From positions 3,410,001-3,474,000 of the forward strand of contig JAZBRI010000009.1 of NCBI GenBank assembly GCA_036874045.1: a DNA stretch of 64,000 nucleotides. The letters run 5' to 3'. The notes under the pieces are model-generated. The model saw only the letters and a program-made list of their open reading frames with translations. It ran no database searches and was not told the origin of the DNA. Positions 22,201 through 35,075 of this stretch are shown one piece after another. Numbering within the stretch: position 1 is the first letter of the stretch; the number at the start of each line of letters is the position of its first letter. The translations under genes were made by a program, and so were the position numbers. The stretch is from Cymodocea nodosa. Its lineage: Eukaryota; Streptophyta; Magnoliopsida; Alismatales; Cymodoceaceae.

Positions 22201-23960
22201 TTAGCATTCTCTTCTAAATATATGTGGTGACAGCATAAAGTTGAACTTAATCCTTTTATATCAGTCATAGTCCATCCTGTTGCTTCTTTATAACTTTTTA
22301 CTACATCTTTTAATTTAACTATTTGATCCTGTTTTAAATCTGAAGCAATAATGATTAGACAGGTTCGTTTATCTTCCAGAAATATATAGGTTAATTCAGG
22401 AGGTAAAGGTTTTAATTCTAAATGTTGCCCATCAGAAACTAGAGCTCCTAATTGAACATCATCATTTTCTAAATTAATTTCTTCTAGATCTCCTTCTATA
22501 TTTATGCTTTCACTTTCCTCTAAAGTTTTAGAATTGATTTGCCTATTTAATTCTTCTTGAATCACATCATTTAACATATCTCCTTCATCCTCTAAAAATT
22601 CTATGGTATGTAAGGACATTTCTAACTCCTCAAACATTTCTGGTTTGTAAATATTTAATTGAGTATCATCATTACCAAATGCTAGCTTCATTACTCCAGT
22701 TTTACAATTTATAACAACCCCTGATGTTGCTAAAAATGGCCTTCCCAAAATTAAAGATGTATCACTATTTTTATGCTTAATTTGTTGGGAATCCAAAATT
22801 ACAATATCAATAGGACATATAAAGTTTTTGATTTTAATTAGGACATCCTCTATTTTTCCTCTAGGGTATCTTATACTTCTATTAACTAATTGAATAACCG
22901 TACTAGTAGGAGTTAAGCCTTCTAATCCTAAGGATGCCAATATATCACTTGGCATAACATTTATACCTACACCTAAGTCTATTAAGGTTCTTTCTAAAAT
23001 GGTATTTCCTATAGTGCATGATATAACAGGGATTCCAGGATCAGATAACTTTTTAGGAATTTGTGGCAAAAATAGGGAACTACTTTGCTCAGCTAAAAAG
23101 ACATTTCTAAGAACTTTTCGCTCTCTTTTCTTAGTACACCAACCTTCAAAAATTTAGCACAAGGTGGCATTTTCTGCAATAGATCTAACAAATGAATGTT
23201 AACTTGTACTTTTTCGAAAATTTCTCTGATTTTTTCTTATTTTTCAGGTATTGTTTGTTGTAATCTTTCAGGATAGGGTGCTAAAGATTTTGATTTCAAA
23301 GATTCTTTTTCTTTCAATTGATTTGTTTGATCATTTTTAGCTTCATTAGCAAATTCAGATTGTTCTTCAATGATTTCTAGATTTTCAGCTATTACATTTT
23401 CCTTATCATTTTGATTTTTACTCTTATCCACCTTCATATCATTTTCATTTTGAGTTCTTGGTGGTATATCAGTTCCAGATCTTAATGTTACACATACATC
23501 TTCTAGATTTTCATTACTCTTATGATGTCTTTGCATATCATTTCTGTAATTATGATCTTCAATTGTTTTTAGTTTTAAAGTACATTCTTTAAATTCTCTT
23601 GCATTAATATTTTCTTTTGGCTGTGTATTTTGCAAATTATGTAGGTTTATAATATTATAATTTTCATTGTCCTGTTGCATAACTTGTATTTTCATTGTAT
23701 ATTGGTCTAATGCTTTTAGTTTTCTTTCTAGAACATCTAATTTCATTGCACTCAATTTTTGATCAATTTTCATTATGGTTTTTTCAGTTTCGTAAATTAT
23801 ATCCTTTTTAGGTTCTGAATATGCTTCCTTATAATTTAATTGGTTGACTTCTTGTTGCTGACACATAAAGTATTCCAGTTTGTCAAGGTTTTGCTCTATA
23901 CTACGCTCCAGTCTGTCATACCTATCCCAAACTTCCGTGTCTCTCAACATATTACACATT
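22200..23960 (-). pseudogene. Gypsy gag tail and protease, duplicate copy B
   Basis: The protease part near 22690-23069 shows ERTLIDLGVGINVMPSDI and LILGRPFLATSGVVINCKTG. Upstream, 23237-23959 encodes the gag-protease linker with EDVCVTLRSG, the usual 'VTLRSG' word of Athila/Tat gag-pol. The segment 21562-23972 is a direct tandem repeat of copy A. Confidence 0.85.
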
Positions 23961-23988
23961 TTATGCTGACCATCAATAAAATCAGATT

Positions 23989-26900
23989 TTTAACCATGAA
24001 GTGACATTTTTTTCAATTTAAAATCAGATTTTTTTCCACACAGCATTCTAATATTTGGTCTAAATTGCTTAAACACACTTCATATGAGTTTCCATATACA
24101 GTAAAATCATCCATAAATATTTCTAAAAAATCTTCAGTCATTCTAGTAAATATGCCCTACACACATCTTTGAAAGGTAGCTTGCGCATTGCATAATTCGA
24201 ATGGCATTCTTTTAAAAGCATAAGTTCCATTAGTACAGGTGAAAGTTGTTTTCTCTTGATCCTCTAATGCTATTGGAATTTAATTATACCCTGAATACCC
24301 ATCTAGGAAACAAAAATATTCTTGCCCTGCTAATCTTTCCAGCATTTGATCTATAAAAGGTAAGGGAAAATGATCTTTCCTAATCACAGCATTCAACTTT
24401 CTATAGTCTATACATACTATCCAACCTGATTGAATTCTAGTAGGTATCAAGTCTTGACTTTCATTCTTAATAACTGTTAATCCTGATTTCTTGGGAACTA
24501 CATGGATTGGACTAACCCATGAGCTATTAGAAACCGGATAAATTATATCATTATCTAACCATTTAACTATTTCATTCCTGACTACTTCTTTAAGGTTTGG
24601 ATTTAATCTCCTCTCAGGAATTCTAACAGGTTTAGCATTCTCTTCTAAATATATGTGGTGACAGCATAAAGTTGAACTTAACCCTTTTATATCAGTCATA
24701 GTCCATCATATTGCTTCTTTATAACTTTTTACTACATCTTTTAATTTAGTTATTTGATCCTCTTTTAAATTTGAAGCAATAATGATTGGACAGGTTCGTT
24801 TATCTTCCAGAAATATATAGGTTAATTCAGGAGGTAAAGGTTTTAATTCTAAATGCTACCCATCAGAAGCTAGAGCTCCTAATTGAACATCATCATTTTC
24901 TAAATTAATTTCTTCCCGATCTCCTTCTATATTTATGCTTTCACTTCCTTCTAAAGTTTCAGAATTGATTTGCCTATTTAATTCTTCTTGAATCACATCA
25001 TCTAACATATCTCCTTCATCCTTTAAAAAGTCTATGGTATGTAAGGACATTTCTAACTCCTCAAACCTTTCTAGTTTGAAAATATTTAATTGAGTATCCT
25101 CATTACCATATGCTAGCTTCATTACTCAAGTTTTACAATTTATAACAGCCCTTGATGTTGCTAAAAATGGCCTTCCCAAAATTAAAGATGTATCACTATT
25201 TTTTTGCTTAATTTGTTGGGAATCCAAAATTACAATATCAATAGGATATATAAAATTTTTGATTTTAATTAAGACATCCTCTATTTTTCCTCTAGGGTAT
25301 CTTATACTTCTATCAACTAATTGAATGACTGTACTAGTAGGAGTTAAGCCTTCTAATCCTAAGGATGCAAATATATCACTTGGCATAACATTTGTACCTG
25401 CACCTAGGTCTATTAATGTTCTTTCTAAATGGTATTTCCTATGGTGCATGATATAACAGGGATTCCAGGATCAGATAACTTTTTAGGAATTTGTGGTAGA
25501 AATAGAGAACTACTTTGCTCAGCTAAAAAGACATTTCTAAGAACTTTTCGCTCTCTTTTCTTAGTACGCCAATCCTTAAGAAATTTAGCACAATGTGTCA
25601 TTTTCTGCAATAGATCTAACAAAGGAATGTTAACTTGTACTTTTTCAAAAATTTCTCTGATTTTTTCTTATTTTTCAGGAATTGTTTGTTGTAATCTTTC
25701 AGGATAGGGTGCTAAAGATTTTGATTTCAAAGACTCTTCTTCTTTTAGTTGATTTGTTTGATCATTTTTAGCTTCATTCGTAGATTAAGATTGTTCTTTA
25801 ATGATTTCTAGATTTTCAGCTATTACATTTCCATTATCATTTTGCTTTTTACCCTTATCCACCTTCATATCATTTTCATTTTGAGTTCTTTGTGGTATAT
25901 CAGTTCCAGATCTTAATGTTACACATACATCTTCTAGATTTTCGTTACTTTCATGATGCTTTTGCATATCATTTTTGTGATTATGATCTTTGTTTAGAAT
26001 GAAAAAGTGCATATTATTAACGGTTAAATGATGGTTAATTGCATAATAGTTAGCTTATCATATAAGAATTAAGCCATTATGTTTTAATTGCACTATTATA
26101 TGCTTTAATTGAAGAATTTGCTTAATTTGAGGGAATTAATGTTAATTTAGTACATTTATGAACTGTCGGTAAGTTGCAGGTTGTGAAATTCTTAACTATC
26201 CGAATATTCTGATATTTCGGATAGTTATGTTTAGCATACCGACAAATTTGAACAGTTATATTTAACAGACCGAATATGTATCGGATAGTTATGTTTAAAT
26301 TGCCGAACAGTTATGTTTTGAGAGAATATTTTATTATTTCCTAAAGTACATGTGTCGAAACCTTAATGAATGGCTTAAGTGAACTTTCGGTGAGTTATCT
26401 ATAACTATCCGAAATTACAGCTGGGCATCAGATAGTTAGACCTATAACTCTCCGAAATATCATTTTATGATTAAACTGCTGCTGACACGTGTTGAGATCT
26501 AGTAGATTTACTTAAGTTATATATCGGTGAGTTAGTTGTAACTATCCGAAATGCATCTGAGCATCAGATAGTTAAGTTTGTATGTATCTGAAATGCATCT
26601 AAGAATCGGATAGTTAAATTTATGCACGTGTTTTATAGTTAAATCAACGAAGAAAGTCTGTTGAGTTATCTGTAACTCCACGGACTATATATTTTCTAAT
26701 ATGCCACTATAGCGATTGCAAGAACAGACAGTTGAAAGAGAAAAACCACGTTTGCACGTATCGTGCAGGGAAAGAAATCATCAACGTTAATAAGAATGAA
26801 GGAAATCCAACCGACCATTCAAGCAGAAGCAGTTACTATTGAAGAAATATAAAAGAAAAGAAGAAAAAAAGAGAAGTGTGTGATCGATGGGCGGACAGTG

Positions 26901-28443
26901 TATGTAGAGGAGGATTAGCGACACAATTCTCTGAAGTACCACACCAACCATCATCATCACCACCATAATCACCAACTATCGGAGGTCTGTGAGGATACTT
27001 GCCTGATGTCTGGTCGATTTCGAGCCAAACACAGTGCCTAACAACCATTGTGAGGGGTGATCGCGTCGTGGGAAGGGAAGCCATTTTCACCAAGCGCCGA
27101 CTCATATTTCAGGAGATCGTAAAGCTTTTAGCCTTGGCTTCGGGTTGATGCCTGTATGCTGAAGAGGAGATTATCTTGCAATTCTGGACTTGCGATTCTA
27201 TAGGGAGAGGAGACAGAATTGTAAGTGATTTAATTTTCAGTGGTATAATCACGTTGCAAGTAGTGTCAGAAGTATTTACTGTCAAGTGAGATTACTTTAC
27301 ATTTCACCTATCGCCCATTGCCATGTTCATATTAAAACAAAAATACCAAAAACAATTTATCTATGTTTGTATGTTGTATTTGAGTGTTGTATTGTTTGTG
27401 TTGTATCGTGATTAATGTTATCTATGTCAGTGTTGTGATTGTTTTATGTTTACTTTAGTTTTACAGTTTACTGAAATTGGTTCGTTCAAAAGACTTAAAG
27501 ATTTTAATGGTTACTGTTTGAATTATCTGAATGTTAGTATTGCTCAATGATAAATCCAATGTTAACTAACATTAAAGAGCTTAATTGATGTTATTTACAA
27601 TCTGTGGAATCGCCCAATGGTTGGCTGAATTCCTCTCTAAATAGCAGTATTAAAAAGAAAAGTCAGGCTCGTGGAGTTAACTTAAGTCCACGAGGTTAGT
27701 CCGTTGAGTTAGCCATAACTCAATAAACTTAGTCCGTTGAGTTAGCTGTAATTCAATAGAGAGCTTATTGAATATATAAATTTGATTTTTAACAAACGAA
27801 TAGTTCTCAAGTTCGTCAGCAATTCCCTATGGGATCGACCTGTACTTGCACACTGATACAATAGACATTGTGCACTTGCAGTTAAAGTACAAATTGGAAT
27901 TAATATCTAAATTGTATTAAAGGTTGTTTGTTTACTTCTAAAAGAGAGAATATGCATAAAGATAAATTAACTAAGTAAAATCAGAAGTAGCAAATCCAAG
28001 TTTTTCTAATGTAGTGCTGGGAAAACCCAAATAATCTTCAATTGTTTTTAGTTTTAAAGTGCATTCTTTAAATTCTCTTGCATTAGTATTTTCTGTTTGC
28101 TATATATTTTGCAAATTATGCAAGTTTATAATATTATAATTTTCACTGTCTTGTTGCATAACTTGTATTTTCATTGCATTTCCGTCCAATGCTTTTAATT
28201 TTGTTTCCTAATCATCTAATTCCATTGCATTCACTTGTTGATCATCTTTCTTTATGGTTTTTTCAGTTTCGTAAATTATATCCTTTTTAGGTTCTGAATA
28301 TGCCTCCTTATAGTTTAATTGGTTGACTTCTTATTGTTGACACACAAAGTATTCTAGTTTGTCCAGATTTTGCTCTATACTATGCTCCAGTCTGTCATAC
28401 CTATCCCAAACTTCAATGTCTCTCATCATATTACACATTCTAT
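23989..28443 (-). repeat. Tandem duplicate copy A (gag tail, protease, RT start)
   Basis: Apart from the solo LTR at 25991-28033 and its target duplication, this is about 2.4 kb that matches 21562-23972 nearly throughout. It carries the same landmarks (WDRYDRLEHSIEQNLDKLEY, EDVCVTLRSG, TLIDLGAGTNVMPSDIFASL, YRKLNAVIRKDHFP). The copy junction lies at 23973-23988. The solo LTR is in copy A only, so it most likely came in after the duplication. Several breaks in each copy. Confidence 0.88.
25991..28033 (+). mobile_element. Solo LTR, Athila-like family, plus orientation (2043 bp)
   Basis: Begins TGTTTAGAATGAAAAAGTGC and ends CTGGGAAAACCCAAATA, with target duplication ATCTT at 25986-25990 and 28034-28038. 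It is the reverse orientation of the surrounding element. The U3 dyad array lies at about 26160-26700. Same family as 2074-4279 and 28755-30945. Confidence 0.92.
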
Positions 28444-28729
28444 ACTGACCATCAGTTAGGTAAACTATAGGATTCTCATATTCGGCTCTATTATATTGAG
28501 GATAATTCATTTGTTGTTCGTGGGATCTAACCATCTATAAACGTCTCAATTTCAAATAGTTAGAAATGTCGTGTCCTTTAGAATTGCAGAATTCACATAT
28601 GCTAATTACAGGTTTCAGAAATCTTTGAGCATAAGCATATGCCATATTCTCAATTACAGAAGAAAACACACAACTCTGGCTATTAAAACGAAACAGCTCT
28701 AACAGTTGCTTATATCAATTCAATTCAAT
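28331..28729 (-). pseudogene. gag remnant just inside the primer site
   Basis: Minus-strand words YAYAQRFLKPV and ICEFCNSKGHDISN (a CCHC-type knuckle) are followed by MVRSHEQQMNYPQYNRAEYE. The large Retrotrans_gag domain expected between primer site and knuckle is absent here. It is instead found separately at 15051-15698. Confidence 0.6.
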
Positions 28730-28747
28730 TCCCCAGCAACGGCGCCA
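28730..28747 (-). other. Primer-binding site complementary to tRNA-Asp
   Basis: The minus strand reads TGGCGCCGTTGCTGGGGA, which pairs with the 3' end of plant tRNA-Asp (TCCCCGGCAACGGCGCCA) with one mismatch. It lies 7 nt inside the LTR end at 28755. tRNA-Asp priming is typical of Athila-type elements. It fixes the strand and the 5' end of the large element. Confidence 0.9.
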
Positions 28748-28754
28748 TAAAACT

Positions 28755-30945
28755 TGTTTGGGTTTTCCCAGCACTACACTAGAAAAACTTGGAATTGTTA
28801 CTTCTATTTTTACTTAGTTAATTTATCTTTATGCCTATTCTCTCTTTTAGAAGTAAACAAACAACCTTTAATACAATTTAGATATTAATTCCAATTTGTA
28901 CTTTAACTGCAAGTGCACAGTGTCTATTATATCAGTGTGCAAGTACAAGTCGATCCCACAGGAAATTACTAACGAACTTGAGAAATGTTCGTATGTTAAA
29001 AATCAAATTTATATATTCAATAAGCTCTCCGTTGATTTATAGTTAACTCAACAAACTAAGTTCGTTGATTTATGACTAACTCAACGGACTAACCTCGTGG
29101 ACTTAATTTAACTTCACGAGCCTGTCTTTTCAATTTAATATTGCTATTTACAGAAGAATTCGGCCAACCATTGGGCGATTCCACAGATTGTAAATAACCT
29201 CAATTAAGCTCTTTAATGTTAGTTAACATTGGATTTATCATTGAGCAATACTAACATTCAGATAATTCAAACAGTAACCATTAAAATCTTTAAGTCTTTT
29301 GAACGAACCAATTTCAGTAAACTGTAAAACTAAAGTAAACATAAAACAATCACAACACTGACATAGATAACATTAATCACGATACAACACAAACAATACA
29401 ACACTCAAATACAACATACAAACATAGATAAATTGTTTTTGGTATTTTGTTTTAATATGAACATGGAAATAGGTGACAGGTGAAATGTAAAGTAATCTCA
29501 CTTGATAGTAAATACTTCCGACACTACTTGCAACGCGATTACACCACTGAAAATTAAACCACTTACAATCCTGTCTCCTCTCCCTATAGAATCACGAGTC
29601 CAGAATTACAAGATGATCTCCTCTTCAGCATACAGACATCAACCTGAAGCCAAAGCTAAAAGTTTTACGATTTCCTGAAATTTGAGTTGGCGCTTGGTGA
29701 AAATGGCTTCCCTTCCTACGACGCGATCACTCCTCATAGTGGTTGTCAAGCACTGTATTTGGCTCAGAATCGACCCGACATCAAGCAAGTATCCTCATTG
29801 ACCTCCAATGGTTGGTGATTATGGTGTGGTGATGATGGTGATGATGATGGTTGGTGTGGTACTTCAGAGAATTGTGACGCCGATCCTCCTCTGCACATAC
29901 TGTCCGCCCATCGATCACACACCTTCTTTTTTTTCTTCTTTTCTTTTATATTTCTTCAGTAGTAACTGCTTCTGCTTGAATGGTCGGTTGGATTTCCTTC
30001 ATTCATATCAACGGTGATGATTTCTTTCCCTGCGCGATACGTGCAAACGTGGTTTTTCTCTTCTAACTATCTGTTCTTGCAACCGCTATAGTGGCATATT
30101 AGAAAATATATAGTCTGTGGAGTTACAGATAACCCAATGGACTTTCTTCGTTGATTTAACTATAAAACACGTGCATAAATTTAACTATCCAATGCTTAGA
30201 TGCATTTCGGATACTTATAAACTTAACTATCTGATGCTTAGATGCATTTCGGATAGTTACAAATAACTCACTGATATATAACTTAAGTTAATCTACCAGA
30301 TCTCAACATATGTCAGCAGCAGTTTTAATCATAAAATAACATTTCGGAGAGTTACAGGTCTAACTATCCGATGCTTAGATGCATTTCGGATAGTTACAGC
30401 TAACTCACCGAAAATCCACTTAAGTCACTTTCCTAGAACATGACACATGTCCTCAGCTATTTTCTAAATAAAAGAGATTTCAAAGAGTTACAGGGATAAC
30501 TATCTGATGCCCAGCTGCAATTTCGGATAGTTATAGATAACTCACTGAAAGTTCACTTAAGTCATTCATTATGGTTTCGACATGTGTACTTCAGGAAATA
30601 ATAAAATATTCTCTCAAAACAAAACTGTTCGGCAATTTAAACATAACTATCTGATACATGTTCGGTCTGTTATACATAACTGTCCGAATATGTTCGGTAT
30701 GTTAAACATAACTATCCGAAATATCAGAAAATTCAGATACTTAAGAATTTCACAGCTTACAACTTACCGACAATTCATAAATGTACTAAATTAACATTAA
30801 TTCCCCCAAATTAAGCAGATTCTTCAATTAAAGCATATAACAGTGCAATTATAACATAATGGCTTAATTCTTATATGATAAGCTACATATTATGCAATTA
30901 ATCATCATTAAACCGTTAATAATATGCACTTTTTCATTCTAAACA
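28755..30945 (-). mobile_element. 5' LTR of the Athila-like element (2191 bp)
   Basis: Minus-strand ends are TGTTTAGAATG (30945) and GGGAAAACCCAAACA (28755), followed by the primer site. The U3 dyad array is at about 30110-30780. On the upstream side it abuts plus-strand third-ORF coding sequence at 30946 (LLHNIF...), so the element landed in a relative. No second LTR with the same flank was found, so no age from LTR divergence. Confidence 0.92.
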
Positions 30946-31500
30946 CTTCTCCACAACATTTTTAGATTAAATAATGAGGGACTAAAAATTTTGGAAGACA
31001 CAACTGTAGTTGAGTGGATAGAACAGGAAATCAAGGACAGTTTGGCTATCAATCCTAGTGTGCCTTTATTAAACAGATTGAAGCATTTAAATGGTAAAGC
31101 ACACATGGTAGCTAACATTCTGATTAAGAATGTCTATCAACGACAAGGCCATGACATAGAATTAAATCAATTTGTCAAATGAGCCACGTTTGCAGTTGTA
31201 AACAGGATTCAAATAAATTGGTCTGTAGTTTTTATCTCCAAGCTGACAATAGTAAAGAAAAAATTGTTTTATAGAGATTTGATTCCACTACTGATGGTGG
31301 ATTGTATTGATTTCACTAAATGGGCATCAAAAAGGATCAGATTTAGAACTATTTCAGTGAAAGAATACAGAAATTTTGTAGTTGCGGAGCTAGCTATATC
31401 TTCTGGAGGAATTACAGGAGCTGTAGAAAGAATTAATCAATTAGAACTTCAGTTAGAAAAACTCTAGAAGGAAGTAGATGAACTTAGGAATAGAGATTAA
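30946..31500 (+). pseudogene. Third-ORF fragment of a plus-strand Athila-like element
   Basis: The frame starts inside the domain at LLHNIFRLNNEG. It runs through KDSLAINPSVPLLNRLKHLN, GKAHMVANILIKNVYQRQGH, PLLMVDCIDFTKWASKRI and VERINQLELQLEKL, matching 16920-17350 on the other strand. The beginning is cut off by the LTR ending at 30945. Few breaks. Confidence 0.85.
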
Positions 31501-32575
31501 ATTGTATTGTTCGTCTACTTGTATAAAATTGTATGAAATTGTATGATGTACATGTATTGTAAATTGATTCATATTAATGAACATAAATTTTTCAGATGCA
31601 ATTTTCATACGTGTTTTGAAAGTGAAATGAATGGAATGTATTGAATGTTTAACAGATTTACAATTTGCTGAATGACAGGATAAATGCTTAAAAATTTCTA
31701 CATGTTGCAAGGTAAAATGTAAATTCTGCATAACATAAAATGACCTGCAAGTTAAATCTTTATATAATGTTCAGATTTAAACAAATTTTGATTAGAATGA
31801 TGCATTAATGACATAGATTTAACTTTATTTCAGTTAGCAGAATGAAAAAGAAAAAAAGTAGAGAGAAACTTACGAGGAGTAAAACTTAGAGGTTGCCAAG
31901 TGTTAACTCAACGAAGTAAGTTAGTTCATTGAGTTAACTGTAACTCCACGAGGTTAGTTATATAATATAAGGTCACTCCATTGAGTTATCTATAACTCAA
32001 CGAAGTTAGTCTGTGGAGTTAGCAACAGTAATCGACTATATTCTGTTGAGTTATCTATAACCCAACGAGGTTAGTTAGTGGATTAAGCAGAACGGTTATT
32101 CTTTTAACCACGAACGAAACTTCGTCGGTTTAGCGGTTACCAAAATTTGAAATTAGTAGTGGTACACATACTCATAAAAACAGGAACCACGATGCACGTT
32201 GCAAGACACGTTCTTGCAACGAGATTTATTCACTTTATGGATGTGTAGTATATATATAAAATAGAATGTTATTTACGAGTTACCAGCACTTTTAAAAGAA
32301 AGGAGAATGCGTTGGAGGAACTGGAAGGAGAAGCAGCTGATTCGACATCATCCGACAATAAATATTTATTGAATGGAAAGCTTTAAACTAGTATGTAATT
32401 AATCTTCTGCTATTTATTTATGAGCACATGGACCCGTTTTCTAAGCACTAAACGATTAGTAAGAACACCTACCCAGGAATTTTCATTGTAGAGGAGTACT
32501 GAAAAATTTTCTGAACTGAACTTTAGCGGAAGTCTTTGGGGTGTAGCTAACCATTCTTTAAAAGAGAACGTAGAG
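31501..32575 (+). repeat. ORF3-gag spacer of the plus-strand element, with dyads
   Basis: This is homologous in order and content to 15699-16920 on the minus strand. Near 31895-32070 it carries GAGTTA...TAACTC dyads, and near 32290-32388 the small frame ending DSTSSDNKYLLNGKL. The shared spacer shows that both elements inherited the same ORF3-then-gag order. Confidence 0.8.
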
Positions 32576-35075
32576 ATGGCTGCTCCAATAGAAAAACCAT
32601 TAAGAGAAATTCTGTATCCTGAATTAGTTGATGAACATTCATGTATTCGATTGCCAAACTTTGAGGGAAATAGATTTGAACTGAAATCTAATTATATTAG
32701 TCAATTGCCACATTTTCATGGATTAGAAAGAGAGGATGCCTATTATTTCCTTAGAGAATTTAATGAAGTTTGTCAAATGATGAAAATGCCAAACATGAGT
32801 ATAGATGTGTTTGTGTTTTCCCAACACTACACCAAAAAAACTTGGATTTGTTACTTCTATTTTTACTTAGTTAATTTATCTTTATGCCTATTATTTCTTT
32901 TAGAAGTAAACAAACAACCTTTAATACAATTTAGATATTAATTCTAATTTGTACTTTAATTGCAAGTGCACAGTGTCTATTGTATCAATGTGCAAGTACA
33001 GGTCAATCCCACAGGGAATTGCTTAAGAACTAAGAACTATTCGTTTGTTAACAATCAAATTTGTATCTTCAATAAGCCCTTCATTGAATTATAGTTAACT
33101 CAACAGACAAAGTTCGTTGAGTTATGGCTAACTCAATGGACTAACCTCATGGACTTAAGTTAACTCCACGAGCCTATCTTTTCTTTTTAAATACTGCTAT
33201 TTATAGAGGAATTCGGCCAACCATTGGGCGATTCCATAGATTGTAAATAACATCAATTAAGCTCTTTAATGTTAGTGAACATTGGATTTATCATTAAGCA
33301 ATACTAAAATTCAGATAATTCAAACATTAACCATTAAAATCTTTAAGTCTTTTGAACGAACCAATTTCAATAAACTATAAAACTAAAACAAACATAAAAC
33401 AATCACAACACTGACAAAGATAACATTAATCATGATACATCACAAACAATACAACACTCAAATTCAATATACAAACACAGATAAATTATTTTTGGTATTT
33501 TTGTTTTAATATGAACATGGAAATGGGTGAAAGGTGAAATGTAAAGTAATCTCACTTGACAGTAAATACTTCTGCACTACTTGCAACGCGATTACACCAC
33601 TGAAAATTAAACCACTTACAATTCTATCTCCTCTCCCTATAGAATCGCGAGTCCAGAATTGCAAGATGATCTCCTCTTCAGCATACTAGCATCAACCTGA
33701 AGCCAAGGCTAGAAGCTTTACGATCTCCTGAAATATGAGTCGACGCTTGGTGAAAATGGCTTCCCTTCCCGCGACGTGATCACTCCTCACAGTAGTTGTC
33801 AGGCACTGTGTTTGGCTTGGAATCAACCCAACATCAAGAAAGTATTCTCACAGACCTCTGATGGTTGGTGATTATGGTGGTGGTAACTATGGTTGGTGTG
33901 GTACTTTGGAGAATTACCGATACTGTTTATAGAAAGCTCTGTGCTCCTCCTCTGTATACACTGGTCATCCATCAATCACACACCTCTTCTTTTTTTCTTA
34001 TTTTCTTTTATATTTCTTCAGTAGTAACTACTTCTGCTTGAATGGTCGGTTGGATTTCCTTCATTCGTATCAACGGCGATGATTTCTTCTCCCTGCATGC
34101 TATGTGCAAACGTGATTTTTTTCTCTTCCAACTGTCTATTCCTGCAACCGCTACAGTGGCATATTAGAAAATAAATAGTCCATGGAGTTACAGATAACTC
34201 AACGGACTTTTTTCATTGATTTAACTATAAAACACATGCATAAATTTAACTATCTAATGCTCAAGTGCATTTCGGATACTTATAAACTTAACTATCTGAT
34301 GCCTAGATGCATTTCGGATAGTTATAGATAACTCACCGATATATAACTTAAGTAAATCTACCAGATCTCGACACGTGTCAACAGTAGTTTAATAATAAAA
34401 TAAACATTTCGGAGAGTTACAAGGCTAACTATTCAATGCTCAGATGCATTTCGGATAGTTAGAGATAACTCACCGAAAATCCACTTAAGTCACTTTCCCA
34501 GAACATGACACATGTCCTCAGCTATTTTATAAATAAAAAGAGATTTCAGAGAGTTATACATATAATTGTCCGATTCCCAGCTGCAATTTCGGATAGTTAT
34601 AGATAACTCACCGAAAGTTCACTTAAGTCATGCATTATGGTTTTGACACGTGTACTTCAGGAAATAATAAAATATTCTTTCAAAACATAACTATTCGAAA
34701 TATGTTCGATATGTTAAACATAACTGTTTGAAATATCAGAAAATTTGGATACTTAAGAATTTCACAGCCTACAACTTACCGACAGTTCAGAAATGTACTA
34801 AATTAACATTAATTCCCCAAAATTAAGTAGTAATTCTTATTAAAGCATATAACAGTGCAATTATAACATAATGGCTTAATTCTCATATGATAAGCTAAAT
34901 ATTATGCAATTAACCATCATTTAACCATTAATAATATGCACTTTTTCATTCTAAACAAGATGCTATTAAACTTAGATATATCCCTTTTTCTTTAAAAGAC
35001 ACATCTAAGAGATGGTTATATACTTTGTTGCCTGATTCAATTTCTACATGGACTGAATTTTACTCTGTTTTTGAA
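32576..35075 (+). pseudogene. gag of the plus-strand element, interrupted by a solo LTR
   Basis: 32576 onward encodes PIEKPLREILYPELVDEHSC, RFELKSNYISQLPHFHG and YFLREFNEVCQMMKMPNMS, close to the gag starting at 15698. After the solo LTR (32808-34957) gag sequence resumes from 34963 (KLRYIPFSLKDTS-type word, SISTWTEF) and stops at about 35075, where the rest is missing. Confidence 0.85.
32808..34957 (-). mobile_element. Solo LTR, Athila-like family (2150 bp)
   Basis: The plus strand begins TGTTTGTGTTTTCCCAACAC and ends CATTCTAAACA. The perfect 5-bp target duplication AGATG lies at 32803-32807 and 34958-34962 inside gag. U3 dyad array at about 34170-34790. Confidence 0.93.

Larger units (their letters stand above)
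14520..30945 (-). mobile_element. Large Athila-like Ty3/gypsy fossil
   Basis: Minus-strand order: 5' LTR (28755-30945), tRNA-Asp primer site, gag remnant with CCHC knuckle, protease, RT, a second tandem copy of gag-tail/protease/RT, RNase H, integrase, spacer, third ORF, spacer, gag. No matching 3' LTR is found; the low end is confused by the fold-back and F-box modules. A plus-oriented solo LTR sits inside it (25991-28033). It has well over ten breaks. The 5' LTR cuts directly into the third-ORF homologue of a plus-strand relative, so this element arrived after that one. Confidence 0.82.

Noticed and set aside
28730-28747. tRNA-Asp gene
   Set aside because: Only the 18 nt matching the tRNA 3' end are present, at the correct distance inside an LTR; it is a primer-binding site, not a tRNA gene.
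25991-30945. The LTRs at 25991-28033 and 28755-30945 as the two ends of one short element
   Set aside because: They are in opposite orientation, and the first has its own target duplication (ATCTT).
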